The notes beneath the pieces are model-generated. The model searched no databases. It had not been told where the DNA came from and worked only from the letters and a program-made list of their open reading frames with translations. A stretch of 64,000 bases of DNA from Stratiolaelaps scimitus (taxonomy: Eukaryota; Arthropoda; Arachnida; Mesostigmata; Laelapidae). A program made the translations under genes and the position numbers. Positions 11,291 through 22,961 of this stretch are shown here, piece by piece (position 1 is the stretch's first letter; every line of letters starts with the position of its first letter). The stretch is taken from the NCBI GenBank assembly GCA_019614645.1, contig JABWDB010000011.1, forward strand, positions 3,025,501 to 3,089,500, written 5' to 3'.

Positions 11291-13380
11291 AGAAACACTA
11301 CGGTCCGCTACAGGAGAACCACGTGCAATCAAATTTTTAGCGCAACGATAGTTCAAAATTGCTCCAAGTCCCGGCGATTGATTTTTAAATACTCCAGGAA
11401 GAATAGTGTCAAAATCTCCTCTTTGGACATCCAAAGGGATAAGTAATTTCTATTTTTTTTTGGCTCACGCTTAGGTACTGTGTGGAATCTAGGGCGTCCT
11501 TGTTTTCGACATTCTATTAAGGATATATAGAGGAGGCTGTTCTTAGATGTCCTCTCAGCTTCGGCGGACAGTACAGTTGTCGCCCACTTGTTTTTGTAAT
11601 TAAATAAACCTATCAAGCTTAAGTAATAAATAGTATCCCTATAAACGCAACAATGAAGTTCTATTATACTTGAGTTCTGATGTTATTAAGAGAGCCACAG
11701 AAGGTAACATACCAAATAGTCACCACATAAAACCAAACAAAGCTAACATGATATCAGCGTTTGCCTACCATGGGGGCGGGTCGTTGACGTCCAACTTGCC
11801 AGAGTATCGCTATGGTTAGCATCCCACAGACCGACAAAAACACCACAAGACAACCGCGTAGCTAGCGTCCATGTCATAATCGCACTGAAACACATTGTCA
11901 TCCTGTGGATTTTCAACATCTCTAATGATACACTGATGTCAAAAAGGTAATTTGATGAATGTCCAATACAGCCAGAGCTACCAGCTCGAAACCAATGTTT
12001 AACTAATCGCTATACCCCAACTGTTTAGTAAAAGGATGGCAAAAAAAGACACAGTATATGCGCCCCAGCCATCGTGCGCGTTTCCTGTCGAAGGCCAGAG
12101 TAGGCCTCAGGGGTCAGGCCAAAAATATTTCCTAATATTTTTGATCTAATGCTTTCACCAAGCAACACCCTGTCCTGGCTGGTTCGGACCTTCTTCGACT
12201 TGCGCCGTGTAGTCGTCGATATTTTCACTCTCAAGGTTATCTTATTTGGAATCGTCTTCCAAACGAATTTCGGCGCGGCTTTCATTATCTATTGCGAGTT
12301 TTGTGAAGTCCGTACTAAAAAAAGCACTTCTTAAGTAGATTGAAAATACACTTCTTTATATCACATTTTTATAATACTTGGAAGCTTAAGTTCTATATAT
12401 GAAGTTCTCGCCCGGGGGGGGCTGTTGGTATTAAACAGCCGGCAGCTTCAAAGGAGTTCGGCACACAGGTATGATTACCACTGAAGGGCTCCCGAGAGTA
12501 AATCTTAAGTTTTCACCGAAGTTATGCTTTGCAATCGGAGGAGATACGCAGGTTCATACATACACACACACATATATGGATACTGTTCCCACTGTTGCAG
12601 ATTTACAATTAGGAGTCCGTCTCACGGACCCATAGCAATGCAAACAGCAATACCGTCGACGTTAAATGTTCAAGGCGGAGAGTCAGGCCGGAAAAACATT
12701 CGACGCAAGGGTGAACGATTCAGTAGTTGTCTTTAAGGTTTGAGACAACCAGTAACCCGAATGATATGGTGTGATTTAATTAGAGAAGTCGACGATTATT
12801 AAGTGTATAATTAGCTGTTTTTGGTCTAAGGTGTATGAGACTGTCGCCTTTTCATATCACACAGACACACATAACCGCCTGGACACAAACTAAAATCACA
12901 TTAATCGCCCCCTCGCAGAGCCCAAGGCTCTTGGACGGGAGATCTCGCCTCATCGTCATTCGCACGCCCTCAAATGAATCGTTGGAGACACTTAATAAAC
13001 GCAATAATAATAATAATATTAATTTTCCGAGTGATCGTACCGCCCCTTTCTAAGTGCTTCTCCCGATCAGTGCACTTTTCAGAATCTAAACACCTTGAGA
13101 ACACAGCCATGGGATTGTTGCAGATTACTGCGAAACGTTGTTCTGTATAGCAGTAATTGATCCATAATAATAATAACGATAATAATGTTAGTGATCATGT
13201 GCAATATAATGGATCAAATGTATAAAGTTATGCCGCCTCCAATTTTATTAATTTGAGTATTAATACCACAAAATATGTTATAAAATCTACATCACCATCC
13301 ATGTCATCATGCGTAGGTCACTAAGGCAATCCAGTCTGATTTGTTCCCGCAGAAAAAGGCCGATAATTATATATACAAAC

Positions 13381-13400
13381 ATATATATATATATATATAT
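13381..13400. repeat. (AT)n microsatellite
   Basis: Ten AT units. Confidence 0.93.
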
Positions 13401-14216
13401 TGTACATTGACGTGGTGCAACTTTGCTAGCGATTTAGCACCGCAGTTTGACTTACCCGTCGTTCAGGCAGCGTTGTCGAAGGCAGCTCTTATTGCTTATA
13501 CTGGCACAACAAATTCGATCGCTTTCTTTCCTGTCCAGCGCGTCGAGGATTTTTCCTTGTTCCTTGTCGTACGACGTTGTTCACTGGTTCGGGCGACGCT
13601 CAAGTGTGAAGTGGTCGCCGGCTGCCGATTGTCGGCTGCCTCCACGACTGATGGTGCTGCCACTCGGATCGAGCGATCATTCACGCAGGGGTGAGAGGCT
13701 CTCCGTGAGTAAAATTCTGTCGAACGTTCGATTGCGGCTAAAGATTAGTGCAGCTAACTGGCTATCGGGGACGGATCACGGCCGAGCGGCGGGAGGAAGT
13801 TGGCTTCCCGATGTTGAGACCGTGTTGTGTTGGGTTCGTGCGACGAGATGTGGTCTTCAGTTCGACCGGAGCACTCCAGGATTCAGATCGTTCGAATACA
13901 GATAGCTCGATACATTCTCCATACTGGGCTGAGACCATACAGACCGAAAACAACACCCGGGAAGATCTCGGACGAAGAAGCCCTCCGCACCTTGCGCCGG
14001 CGTTAGAATCCCTTAAAATTCTCGTGGGCCGGTTACCGACCACCGGCCTGACGCGTCGAGATCTCTTCCGAAAGGGGTCAGCGAGAGACCGGAAAGGGCG
14101 GCGGTGTTCTAAACGAGTGAGATGGAGCGAGATGACTTTGATGGCATTGACTCGCGCCTTCTCACAAATGTCGCCGAATCGACAATATCGCGCCGGCTTA
14201 AGCCGGCAGCTCGCGA

Positions 14217-14618
14217 TTGGCGGGGTTGGCAACCAGCACCAGATCAGAACACGGGCGGCGAATGTCGAGATTGATGCTCGTCGCCAGCGACGAATTCTCA
14301 ATTCTAAGTGATGTCACCCACGAGCTCGCGCACAGCGCATCATCGAGGACACATATTGAACCACAACACACAAGCGAGTTCAGCGACTCACAGGGAGTCA
14401 CAAGACGGCTACGACGACTCGGGTGCGAGTCTGGCGGCGAGAGGCAGCAAATCGTTGGTTCCGCTTCGAACAACGTCTGGCCCCTGCTGTTCGAAAAAAT
14501 CGAGCCACTTGATTGTAATGGCAATGCGTTTATCGTACGGCTTAAACGACGGAACGCGCGGCGCGGACGGTGCGGACGGCATCGGATGTGTTTTTGTTTA
14601 TCATTGGACGTTTGCTGA
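14217..14618 (+). CDS. Unassigned open frame upstream of MRPL13
   Basis: Not recognised. The frame is open for 133 codons. From about codon 20 (ATG at 14274, context SRLMLVASDEFSILSD) it has mixed, coding-like composition: acidic and Ser-rich first, then an Arg/Glu-rich stretch with GGERQQIVGSASNNVWPLLF. It ends in basic, low-quality sequence, so a real exon would probably stop before 14560. A second frame with a good ATG at 14121 overlaps its start, so a shifted or spliced N-terminus is possible. It lies about 350 bp upstream of MRPL13 on the same strand in GC-rich DNA, where chance frames are common. Confidence 0.28.
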   Translation: MAGLATSTRSEHGRRMSRLMLVASDEFSILSDVTHELAHSASSRTHIEPQHTSEFSDSQGVTRRLRRLGCESGGERQQIVGSASNNVWPLLFEKIEPLDCNGNAFIVRLKRRNARRGRCGRHRMCFCLSLDVC

Positions 14619-14965
14619 GCGGCAATCAGCGTGTGGGTGGTTCAGCTGCGCGCGATTCCAGATCGGTGTTTGTCTCTGTACTATACGACCTCGACGCTGT
14701 GCGGGGGTGAAATCCAGCCGGTTTCTCCGCGAAGAGGGTGGAGATAGATGTCCTTTACTCGACGCGAGAAACTAGTCGTGAATCTCGTGTTATCTCACCT
14801 GACCGGCAGCGCAAACGTAGCACCAAGTGAAAGTAAGGTGTGCTGTGAACTCGCAGGTCGACCGAGTTTCGCTTCTGCGATTATAGCTAGCTCAGAGCTA
14901 ACTACTTTTTAGCAATTCGTTCAGCGATCTCCGATCGCCGCAATTCGTGTGGGTCAGTAGCGACG

Positions 14966-16030
14966 ATGAGGCTCACAGCGAAACTCCTTCGCACTGTACA
15001 AGCCGCCGCGGATCAGAAGTTGACTTTCGCTCGCCAATGGCTTCTGTACGATGCTCGAGAACAGAATCCTTTCGAAAGTTCCGAATTGATCGCGGACGTC
15101 TTGCAGGGCAAGAAGAAACCGATGTTCCATCCGCAGCTGGACTCGGGTGACCATGTCGTCGTGATCAACTGTAAGGAGATCGCTATGCCCTGGTACGAGT
15201 GGAAATTCAGGTGAGCGAGATTTAACCAACTGCGTACGCGCGCCGGCCTAGTCGAAACGCATGCGTTGACGCTCGGTTCGAACGATCGGTGTCCACATCG
15301 AACGTAATCTGGTTGAACGGACCTCCTCTCTCTACCGCGCTCGCGGCGGCGTATTTCCTGATAACGTATGGTTGTATTGTTTTTGTCGAGTACGGCATGA
15401 CATGGGTGGGCAGGCTGAAGTTTCCGAACGAGCCATAACCCTTAGCATAGCTTATTGGCCAAGCGAAGCGTCGCCTTTTAACGAGATGTTTAGGAGCGTC
15501 TTCTAGCGTACTTCCCCGCAACAGCAGGCAAAGATCGAGCAAGTGTTATTGTTCACCAATGGAAGATCCGAGGTTGTCAACTGTTGTACCTTTGTCGTTT
15601 TCACAATATTTGTCAGTTTGAGTGGACTCAGTCGGGAGTCGTTCTCGCTGTGTGCTAATAATACTTTGCTATGTTGTTTTTTGCTACTCGTGCGCGGTTT
15701 CTCTGTTTCAGAATGTACTACCATCACACAGACTACACCGGCGGGGCGTCGTGGACAGCGGCTTGGGAGATGCACGATAAGAACCCGACAAAGGTCATGG
15801 AGAAGGCGGTTTATCACGCCATCCCGGGAGATCTATTGAGGCGTCTACGAATGTCCCGCCTTCATCTGTTTGCCGATGACAAGATACCGACGGATATCAA
15901 GGAGAACCTTACCTATCAGATCCGGCAGCTGAGGCCGCTTCCGCGCAAACTCGACGATATACCCGAGGAGGAGCGTAAAAACTTCCCGAAGCTGTTTGAC
16001 TATCCGCACGACTACCTGCTGGAGCGTTGA
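14966..16030 (+). CDS. MRPL13: Mitochondrial large-subunit ribosomal protein uL13m
   Basis: Structural protein of the mitochondrial large ribosomal subunit, made in the cytosol and imported. Two coding exons, 14966-15210 and 15712-16030, give 187 residues, close to the animal length (about 178). The intron (501 bp) has donor GTGAGC at 15211 and acceptor TCTGTTTCAG at 15711, and splits the codon for Arg82. Family blocks: TFARQWLLYDA near the start, SGDHVVVINCKEIA, WKFRMYYHHTDYTGG across the junction, the DPxK/VMEKAVYHAIPGDLLRR region, RLHLFADDKIP, and a C-terminus ending FDYPHDYLLER. The N-terminal ~15 residues (RLTAKLLRTVQAA) are basic and aliphatic, consistent with a presequence. ATG 14966 is the only sensible start. 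Firm identification. Confidence 0.95.
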
Positions 16031-16079
16031 GGAAATTATACCGTGTAGGAGGATGTAGAGAGAGAGAGGGAGAGAGAAG

Positions 16080-16085
16080 AATAAA
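16080..16085 (+). terminator. AATAAA polyadenylation signal of MRPL13
   Basis: Canonical hexamer 50 nt after the stop codon, following a GA-rich run, giving a short 3' UTR. Confidence 0.8.
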
Positions 16086-16099
16086 TAAGTCATGGTTTG

Positions 16100-17009
16100 C
16101 CTTTAGAACATTTTTACATTAACTTAAAATATCCTCAGCGTGTTCATTTACCTGTGCCGATAGTCGTTGGCATTCGTTATAAATGATAACGGGCTAATGG
16201 ATAAAATAGCGAAGCTCATTATTAAGATTACTGCTAAGGTTTCTCAGAATAGGCAAGCTATCTAGAAATGATTAACTGAACTTTCGGTGAGAAGACAACC
16301 CAACGATTGGAGTGTTAGTTAATTTATTCAACCAAACATTGCAGATTAAATAAGTTAGAGGATATTGAAGGAGCCAAGAGAGAGAGAGAGCGATGCAACT
16401 TACTATGAGGCTTCCGAGTCACTACGCAAGGCGTGCTGCCAGCTCCTTAACTTCCTTTAGCTAGAAGGCTTAACTTTCAGTAACTAAATTGAGGACAAGT
16501 ACGTCGGCCGTGCGACTCGAATCTACTCACAGAACTGAACTTAGCGGTGAATGTTAGAGATTAAGTGCTAGTTGATATAAGAACTGTAGGCGCTTTCACT
16601 TCTATGTGCAGAGAAACAGCGTCAGTACGGATGGCTGTATTGTCTCATTTTAATGTGATCGCTTTAACTTACAAGATATATAGTTGAAGAAATGCGCGGC
16701 ATGTGGATGTCTACGTGTATAACCAATCCCAAATAGTCGTTAATAGCAATTAAGAGTATATCACGGATGACATCTCTGGGTTGTATTATTAAACGTAAAA
16801 TAAATAAGTGCAAATAAATATTTTACCTTTTCTGGGATAGATTCCCAGCGTTCCTCTACAAAGGCATCGATTGTCGTGCGACGTGTGTTCTGGAGAGAGT
16901 GTTTCAAAATGTCGCATAACATCCCCTCTGCCTAATTCTATGTGCACAATGTAAATCGCATGATAAATCATCTAATCATGTGAATTGCATGATAACTATG
17001 CACTGGGAG
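16100..17009. other. Intergenic between MRPL13 and tRNA genes
   Basis: AT-rich sequence with a GA run near 16378. No open frame of interest and no recognisable element. Confidence 0.6.
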
Positions 17010-17016
17010 AAAAAAT

Positions 17017-17089
17017 GGCTCGTCGGGGAATCTGAACCCGGGACCTCTTGCACCCCAAAGCGAGAATTATACCCCTGGACTAGCGAGTC
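17017..17089 (-). pseudogene. Decayed tRNA-Pro (UGG-like)
   Basis: Clearly derived from tRNA-Pro. The D-arm (GTCCAGGGGTATAATTC) and T-arm (GTCCCGGGTTC) match the intact gene 370 bp away, and the anticodon loop would read TGG. It carries a one-base G insertion at the 3' side of the anticodon loop, an unpaired A in the anticodon stem, two acceptor-stem mismatches, and an extra base plus a mismatch in the T stem. The 3' side still has a six-T run (17010-17015 on the complement), so it may once have been transcribed by Pol III. I call it a pseudogene; a divergent functional copy is unlikely. Confidence 0.75.
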
Positions 17090-17198
17090 AAGATCGTCTG
17101 AGTGAACGAGACTAAATGGGACAACAACGCGATTGAGAAATGTTACTCACGAAAGAGGAAGAAATCTCTGAGGAATTATTTGTAGGGATTATTGGGGA

Positions 17199-17272
17199 GG
17201 ATTAACTGGGACCGGGGCTGAGGCCAATGACAATAGGATTAGCTGGGACCAGGGCTGAGGCCAATGACAATA
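17199..17272 (+). repeat. Two tandem copies of a 37-bp unit
   Basis: Units 17199-17235 and 17236-17272 differ at only two positions. Each starts GGATTA and ends GCCAATGACAATA. The second runs directly into a (TA)n tract. It lies between the two tRNA-Pro loci. Confidence 0.9.
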
Positions 17273-17439
17273 TATATATATATATAGCATCGAAAAGAAA
17301 ATCGCTGAGGTCCTCCGCAGCCGAAATGAGCTCAAGGCGTCGCTATTCGAGGCGGAAAACTCGTTATTTGGTCAGGATTCTAGAAATAATATTGGACGCG
17401 TACTTTCGACGAATGATAAAAAAATTTCTGAGAACGAAC

Positions 17440-17444
17440 AAAAA
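17440..17444 (-). terminator. Pol III terminator of tRNA-Pro
   Basis: Five consecutive T on the transcribed sense, 11-15 nt after the tRNA 3' end. Confidence 0.7.
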
Positions 17445-17454
17445 TATAATAATC

Positions 17455-17526
17455 GGGCTCGTCCGGGATTTGAACCCGGGACCTCTCGCACCCGAAGCGA
17501 GAATCATACCCCTAGACCAACGAGCC
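17455..17526 (-). tRNA. tRNA-Pro (anticodon CGG)
   Basis: 72-nt cloverleaf without an intron. The acceptor stem is 7 bp (GGCTCGT with ACGAGCC), the discriminator is C, the A box is TGGTCTAGGGGTATGATTC and the B box is GGTTCAAATCC. The anticodon stem is TCTCGC with GCGAGA and the loop is TTCGGGT, so anticodon CGG reads CCG codons. The sequence is almost identical to metazoan tRNA-Pro. CCA is not encoded, as expected for a nuclear gene. Confidence 0.97.
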
Positions 17527-17783
17527 ATGCGGCGGTTAGTCCCGCCAGTCAATCATTACACAAATTTCGGTAATCCCACCAGAGGCACATTTGAAATGAT
17601 AAATAATTCGGTAAAGAAAAATAGCGTTGCATGTACGATGTTGAGTCTGAAAAACCAATTCTTGAATTGGATTTTCTAGACAAAACCACATATAGCCTTA
17701 GGGATATTGTTTTGCTGCTAATGAACGCACGGCACAAACACAATACTCCTTGGTATACGTCGAAATAAAATACATTTTGTTCA

Positions 17784-17799
17784 TTTATTATTATTTATT
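17784..17799 (-). terminator. Polyadenylation signals of MRPS23
   Basis: Two AATAAA hexamers on the minus strand (17799-17794 and 17789-17784), about 90-100 nt after the MRPS23 stop. Confidence 0.75.
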
Positions 17800-17885
17800 A
17801 TTAAAAGTATGTAACTAGACATATTTCTATACACACACACACACTGTTGATAGCTGGTCGTCCGAGAACAGTCGCGACGAGTATG

Positions 17886-18193
17886 CTATTTTCGTCTCAT
17901 AGATTCGGCTGTAGTTTCTATACTATCCGAGACATCACCGGATCTATCTGCCCCTTGCTGAATACCTCCTCGGGGGCGGCCTAGCCTTTTTTCGGTCTTC
18001 TGCAATGAGCGGAACTTCTCGGCGGCCCGACCGAAGGCCTCCACATCGGAGCCAGTCTTTGCTAAGGCTTCATTATACATTTCCATAAACTGTTCCGGAT
18101 GAGCGCGACGATTAACCTCTTTGGCGAACTTCGCACGAATGATGTCTTCTCTGAAAGAGCAGCACAATGGGTAACTTATTATATTTTTATCAT

Positions 18194-18241
<48 letters not shown>

Positions 18242-18727
18242 TAGTTACACGTCAACGCAATCGAAGGAAATGTACACGAAACGGCTTGACGCTTGTCCAA
18301 TTTCATCACCATCATGGGTCAAGGTATTTACTGGTGACTATCCTCAGCTAGCGTCATTCATACCGCCCTTATTAACTTAGCTTCACATCGACTATCATTA
18401 CTGCTATCACTACTAAGCACGATCTCAGTGGATGAACAAAAAAAAGTGAGAAAAAATGAACGATTTTCGCACGAGGCACGATATCTCCCTCCGCCCGAAA
18501 TTGTAGGAGACAACGGCGTCAGTGTGATACACCTACTTGTACAGTATGGACCGAATTGGTTCAGCTGGCGGCTCTTCGCGGAAGTACACCGGTTCAACGT
18601 CAGGTGGGAACGTTTTGTAGACGTCATACCAGAGTGGGCGTTCGTCCCATCTTTGGCCGCCAGCCCGCAGCAAGCCCCTCGCACGCGTGAACACCGTGCC
18701 CAGCTTCTCGATACGGGATCCTGCCAT
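17886..18727 (-). CDS. MRPS23: Mitochondrial small-subunit ribosomal protein mS23
   Basis: Metazoan-specific protein of the mitochondrial small ribosomal subunit. Two coding exons on the minus strand, 18727-18537 and 18150-17886, encode 151 residues; the 386-bp intron uses donor GTAGGT (18536) and acceptor CTCTTTCAG (18151). The split codon restores Lys in ILYKEDIIRAKF. Family blocks: N-terminus MAGSRIEKLGTVFTRARGL, RPLWYDVYKTFPPDVEPVY, the EDIIRAKFAKEV motif after the junction, then a helical C-terminal half with FMEMYNEALAKTG. The protein is shorter than vertebrate mS23 because the variable C-terminal tail is short. The start is ATG at 18727. A strong acceptor (CCTGTTTCAG, AG at 18746-18745) lies 17 nt upstream, so the 5' UTR is spliced. 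Firm identification. Confidence 0.94.
18193..18240. repeat. Compound (CA)n(TA)n microsatellite in the MRPS23 intron
   Basis: About six CA units followed by about 17 TA units, all within the single coding intron of MRPS23. Confidence 0.93.
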
Positions 18728-18894
18728 GGCTGCAGACGGCAAGCCTGAAACAGGAAAGGGACTTCGAATGGGCGCAGGGCCTAATAAAATGCGGGAAACA
18801 GTCTCGTCACACGGCTTTCATCCAGTTTCGGGTGACCTGCAATGATTTGAATGTTGTAAAATGTTGTATTTAAATGAAAAAGTATATAAATCCA

Positions 18895-18902
<8 letters not shown>

Positions 18903-18925
<23 letters not shown>
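18903..18925. repeat. (AT)n microsatellite
   Basis: 23 bp of AT dinucleotides. Confidence 0.93.
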
Positions 18926-20039
18926 CAGTCGTTGCTTCAGGTGCATTTCCGATTACTGAGGGCTGATGTCACTGAGCTCACACGTTAGGGGGCAATACGA
19001 ATTAATTTAAACATAGAATAGCTTAGGGTAATTGACGGAGCAGGCTGTTAGTTAGTTAGTAGTTTCCATAGCTTGTTAGTTACGAATACAACGTGCAGAG
19101 TACATTTACACAGGAGACGGAGCGAGAGATAGAGAGACCAAATGAAAATCACTAGAAATGATACGAGAATCACATCGATCGCAAAGACTGCCTTATGGCC
19201 GACTCGTTAATTTGTTCATTAATGTGACTGCGTTATTTATTTATATTTAATTCGTAGATTTCGTCACAAAATCGTATATTTAATCCGGAAGGGGAGGGTT
19301 CTCACCCGTCTCGACAAATGAATGGACGACAACTCAAAGCAAAGACTAATCCAACCATTTGCAATTCATGTTAATTAATTAGTTAGTTAGTAGTAATATG
19401 CGTCGTTACACAGAGATCTTACTAGAAACTAGCAAGCTAATAACGAGAGAAAGACACCTAATTGAAAATTTCGAATAGAAATTTTCACAGCACGACCGAG
19501 TTCGTGTTATTAGCAATTAGCAGCAGCGGCAGGTAAATGACGTTGACCGCGATGTTGTACGTAGAAGGGAAATAGTGAGAAATTGCGTCCGTTAGCAGTC
19601 ATTAGAGGCGACAATAATAATAAGAATAATTCTTGAACCAGAATCAGTATCGATGTTATTTCATCTTTTCGACATCCATCAGCGAGCCATTGAAGAAGGA
19701 AGACAGATGTGACCACTTCACTATCTCGATACTTCATTAACTTTATCATGTATTCACACGGCAATGTGTTATGCATACCTAGCCAGCCAATAGAATGGTA
19801 CTACAATGAGAACGGGGTGACAGTAACACCTAGTGGTGGTGTAGAGTCAGCGGTTCAATGTATTCAACGCCCCGTAACGAGGATTCCTTCAGGGCGACTG
19901 GACGGGAGGACTTACATAGTAGTCCCGTATTCAAGATCATAGCGCAAAAATATTATTTCCAGATGCCGATTTGGCATTATTATCGCCGGGGACTATTTGA
20001 ATCTATTTGGGTGTTTTCGATTATCACAACGGTGAGCGG

Positions 20040-20067
20040 TTATTAGTTCCTATGCAGGAACTAATAA
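20040..20067. repeat. Perfect 12-bp stem hairpin
   Basis: TTATTAGTTCCT (20040-20051) is perfectly complementary to 20056-20067 across a 4-nt loop (ATGC). Confidence 0.93.
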
Positions 20068-20649
20068 TCCTGTTCTATCGGCAGCCCTGAGCCCTAGCCA
20101 GCCAACTCGCGAGCTACTCAATGATGTCAGTGACGAGTCTTTGCTTAGATCTCTGTACGTACCGGGCAATGCTTTCGGCTGATCCGGTTAAGATGTGTAG
20201 CTGTAAACAACGATGCAAAAATCGTTCGTTCGGCCGCGAATGGGGATTGCCAACCCTGAGCAACGCCGGGCACAGTTACACTCACTTACACCATTGGTTA
20301 TGATGTCTCCACGCACCCAAACAGAACACAGCCATGCATGCCCGCGGCTTGTTCCATCGACTAGTGTCAATTCGGCGGAACTTGGAGGGTGCGGACGCGC
20401 GAGGCTCATGAAACACAGAGCCAGGACCATTTGGGGTCATTTAGCATTTTTGTTCCTTTTAACTGACTTTTGTCAGCTGTCCTCCCTTCCGCGGCGGAGA
20501 ATGTCTTGGTACCGATATGAAGCATTAGCTTCAAGAACCTATGGCGTTAGGAGTCTAAACTAAACTAAACTTTTTCGGGCTGACTCTCAGCCAACATTTA
20601 ACCAGCCAGCCAGCAGTCTAGCTATGGCTGCTTGTATTCGGAAAGGCAG

Positions 20650-20651
<2 letters not shown>

Positions 20652-20686
<35 letters not shown>
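20652..20686. repeat. (AT)n microsatellite
   Basis: 35 bp of AT dinucleotides ending in TTATTTATTTT. Confidence 0.95.
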
Positions 20687-20690
<4 letters not shown>

Positions 20691-22903
20691 TTATTTTAGA
20701 TGTATATTTTATTCGATGTCGGATATTAATTATGCTTGTCCGGCTTAAGTTATACAATAATCAGAGAAGCAGTTGCCGACAGCGTGTCAAGTCTACGCCG
20801 TCGGGTTCCCGAGGAAGACGACGGTATGCCTACATACATATATATATATATACGATGTGGAGTATATAGATGTGGGAGGGGTTGAAGTTTCGTTGGAGAA
20901 GGGTCAATAGCATCCGAAATTCGTTTAGGCACCAATATGACTCCCTGGCGCCATCCGCTATTCGTTATCGCAGAGCGTACCGAGACAGATATTGAGGCAC
21001 GTTGATATAATAGTATTGCCCTATTGATTTCTTTCTCTCTCTCTCGTGTCATCCATTGATTGTGATTGTCTGGATATCTAACTGGCAATCGGTTATCGAG
21101 CAAGCTCGCTAGACTTTTCGAAGCCAATTGTCCAATTCTCGAGCAGGCCAACCTACATCGTCGTTATCGGCATCGGCAAGGCGAATCCTTCGCCCGCTCC
21201 CGCCAGTAAATAGGGGGGCCGCGCCGTGCTGTGCTTGTGTGCCGCTTTTAACTGGAGTCAGAGCGCAGCGGTCGTTTCTACCGCGGCTTCAACTCGGACG
21301 TTTGTTGGGGCCCACTCTGTTCTATGCTACCAAGGGGTCTCAGGGGCGCGATGCGCTATTTAACGCTACCCTCGCGGCGGCGGCGGCGGCAGTGTCGTCA
21401 TTCGCAGGTGCGGCATGACTCATCTCCAGCTCGTTCGGATGTGGATCGTTCCGAATAATGGCTGAGGAAGGTGTATACATATATATTGTATATACATATA
21501 TATATATGTATCGCGTGCATCCTTGTCCTGACCACAGTGTGTCACAATCTTTGGTGCAAGGGGTCGGGCAGAAAGATGTCAATGCTGATCTCGTTCATGG
21601 GCGAAGTGTAAAATGTGCTTACCTCCTCGCTTGGAGATCGGCTAAATGGTGTAAGGGACCATTTTTTCGTTCAGTTACTTTTTGCTCGCAATTTATATTC
21701 GTTATTTTCTTGTTGAGGCTACAAATTGATGATAATAGCGAGAGAACGCTTTTTACAGGTCAAACGGACGCCACACAACAGCGACCAACAGCACTAAAAG
21801 ATCTTCCGACCAATTTTACAAATTACACATTGCATCATCAAATCATACATTATTTGACTATAAAATCTCGCACACGACCGCACAAAATTAGTCCCCGCCA
21901 TTTTCATCTATTATATCGTTATATATTTGATCACGGAAAACGAAATAGCACTAAGTTTTACTTGACGTCTGTTCGTCGCCCCTCAACTGGTATCAGGGTG
22001 ACCAGAGTCGCCTGAGCAACAACCTTGTACGCGAAGAGAGCCGTCGACTTCGAAGGACACACGGGACTGACACTCAAATGAGCCAGAATCAGACACAAAC
22101 AGACCTCATCGTTGCGCGAAAAATGGGCCATCTCTAGCGGCTATCCCATCATTGCCTAACTATGCACATAGTCGCGCCCAGCGGGAGTGCCGTCCCCGGA
22201 AAGGTGGCAGCTATCGTCGTTAAACAAGCGGGATCTCTCGCGCCCGGTGGGCCTCCCCATTACGACGTGTCGCAATCGTCCTCTTCGATTTGCTCACATG
22301 AAACAGGTGCGATGATCTCCACCGCCAAACTGCCTCCGCTCCCCCCATCAGCTACCCTCGAAATGGCGGACGGCGTGACTATCGGCAGCAGTTTCATGGC
22401 CGGCCACCGAAGCTCGATCAGTGTGCGCTAACGCGTCAAGAGGATACGACCGAGATGAGAGCACTGATAGCGCTTATTTGATTGTAACCCCCGCTCCAGA
22501 CGCATAAATCAAGTATCGATTAATAATGTTAGGCTTTAGATGTTTCCTCGACATCGGTCTTGATACCGGCTGATGTCAAATGAAATAACTAGTTCTTGTC
22601 TGGCTCGAAGATCATCTGTAGATCCGTATCGTTTTACGGCTGTCCTAAGCATGTACTAGAATCCGGGGCGGGGGGATCTAGAATATCTGCCTGCTCAAGG
22701 TATCGCGTAGATCGGCTCGGCTCGACTGAGATAGCACGGCTGTGGGGTATTCTGTACGAGATCCGTTTCAGGATCTGAATAACAGGTATTGTTCTGGTGT
22801 TGTGGAGTTCATAAAATAAAAATAAAAAAAACAACGTTAAGCAAAGGGTTTGACAATCTGTGAGCACCAACGCTAATCCTCACAGAGGGATTAGCTCATA
22901 GCA

Positions 22904-22961
22904 GAGTTCGACCAAGTGTTACAGAATGGATCATGTCATGCTATTTATGCTGGTCGAACTC
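22904..22961. repeat. 11-bp inverted repeat with 36-nt spacer
   Basis: GAGTTCGACCA (22904-22914) recurs inverted at 22951-22961. A separate 8-bp hairpin (GCTAATCC with GGATTAGC) lies just before it at 22872-22895. The pair could be a small transposon end or a structured transcript. Confidence 0.8.

Larger units (their letters stand above)
10266..13400. other. AT-rich tract with hairpins, no gene recognised
   Basis: Frames on both strands at 10.5-11.6 and 12.0-12.3 kb are up to 127 codons but show no family signature. The tract is notable for three strong inverted repeats (10270-10290, 10951-10986, 11221-11290), suggesting old DNA-transposon debris. A TA run lies at 13381-13400. Confidence 0.4.

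Noticed and set aside
13748..14311. 187-codon plus frame and 179-codon minus frame over the same DNA
   Set aside because: Both strands are open in a GC/CpG-rich segment with Arg-rich, low-information translations; typical of chance frames.
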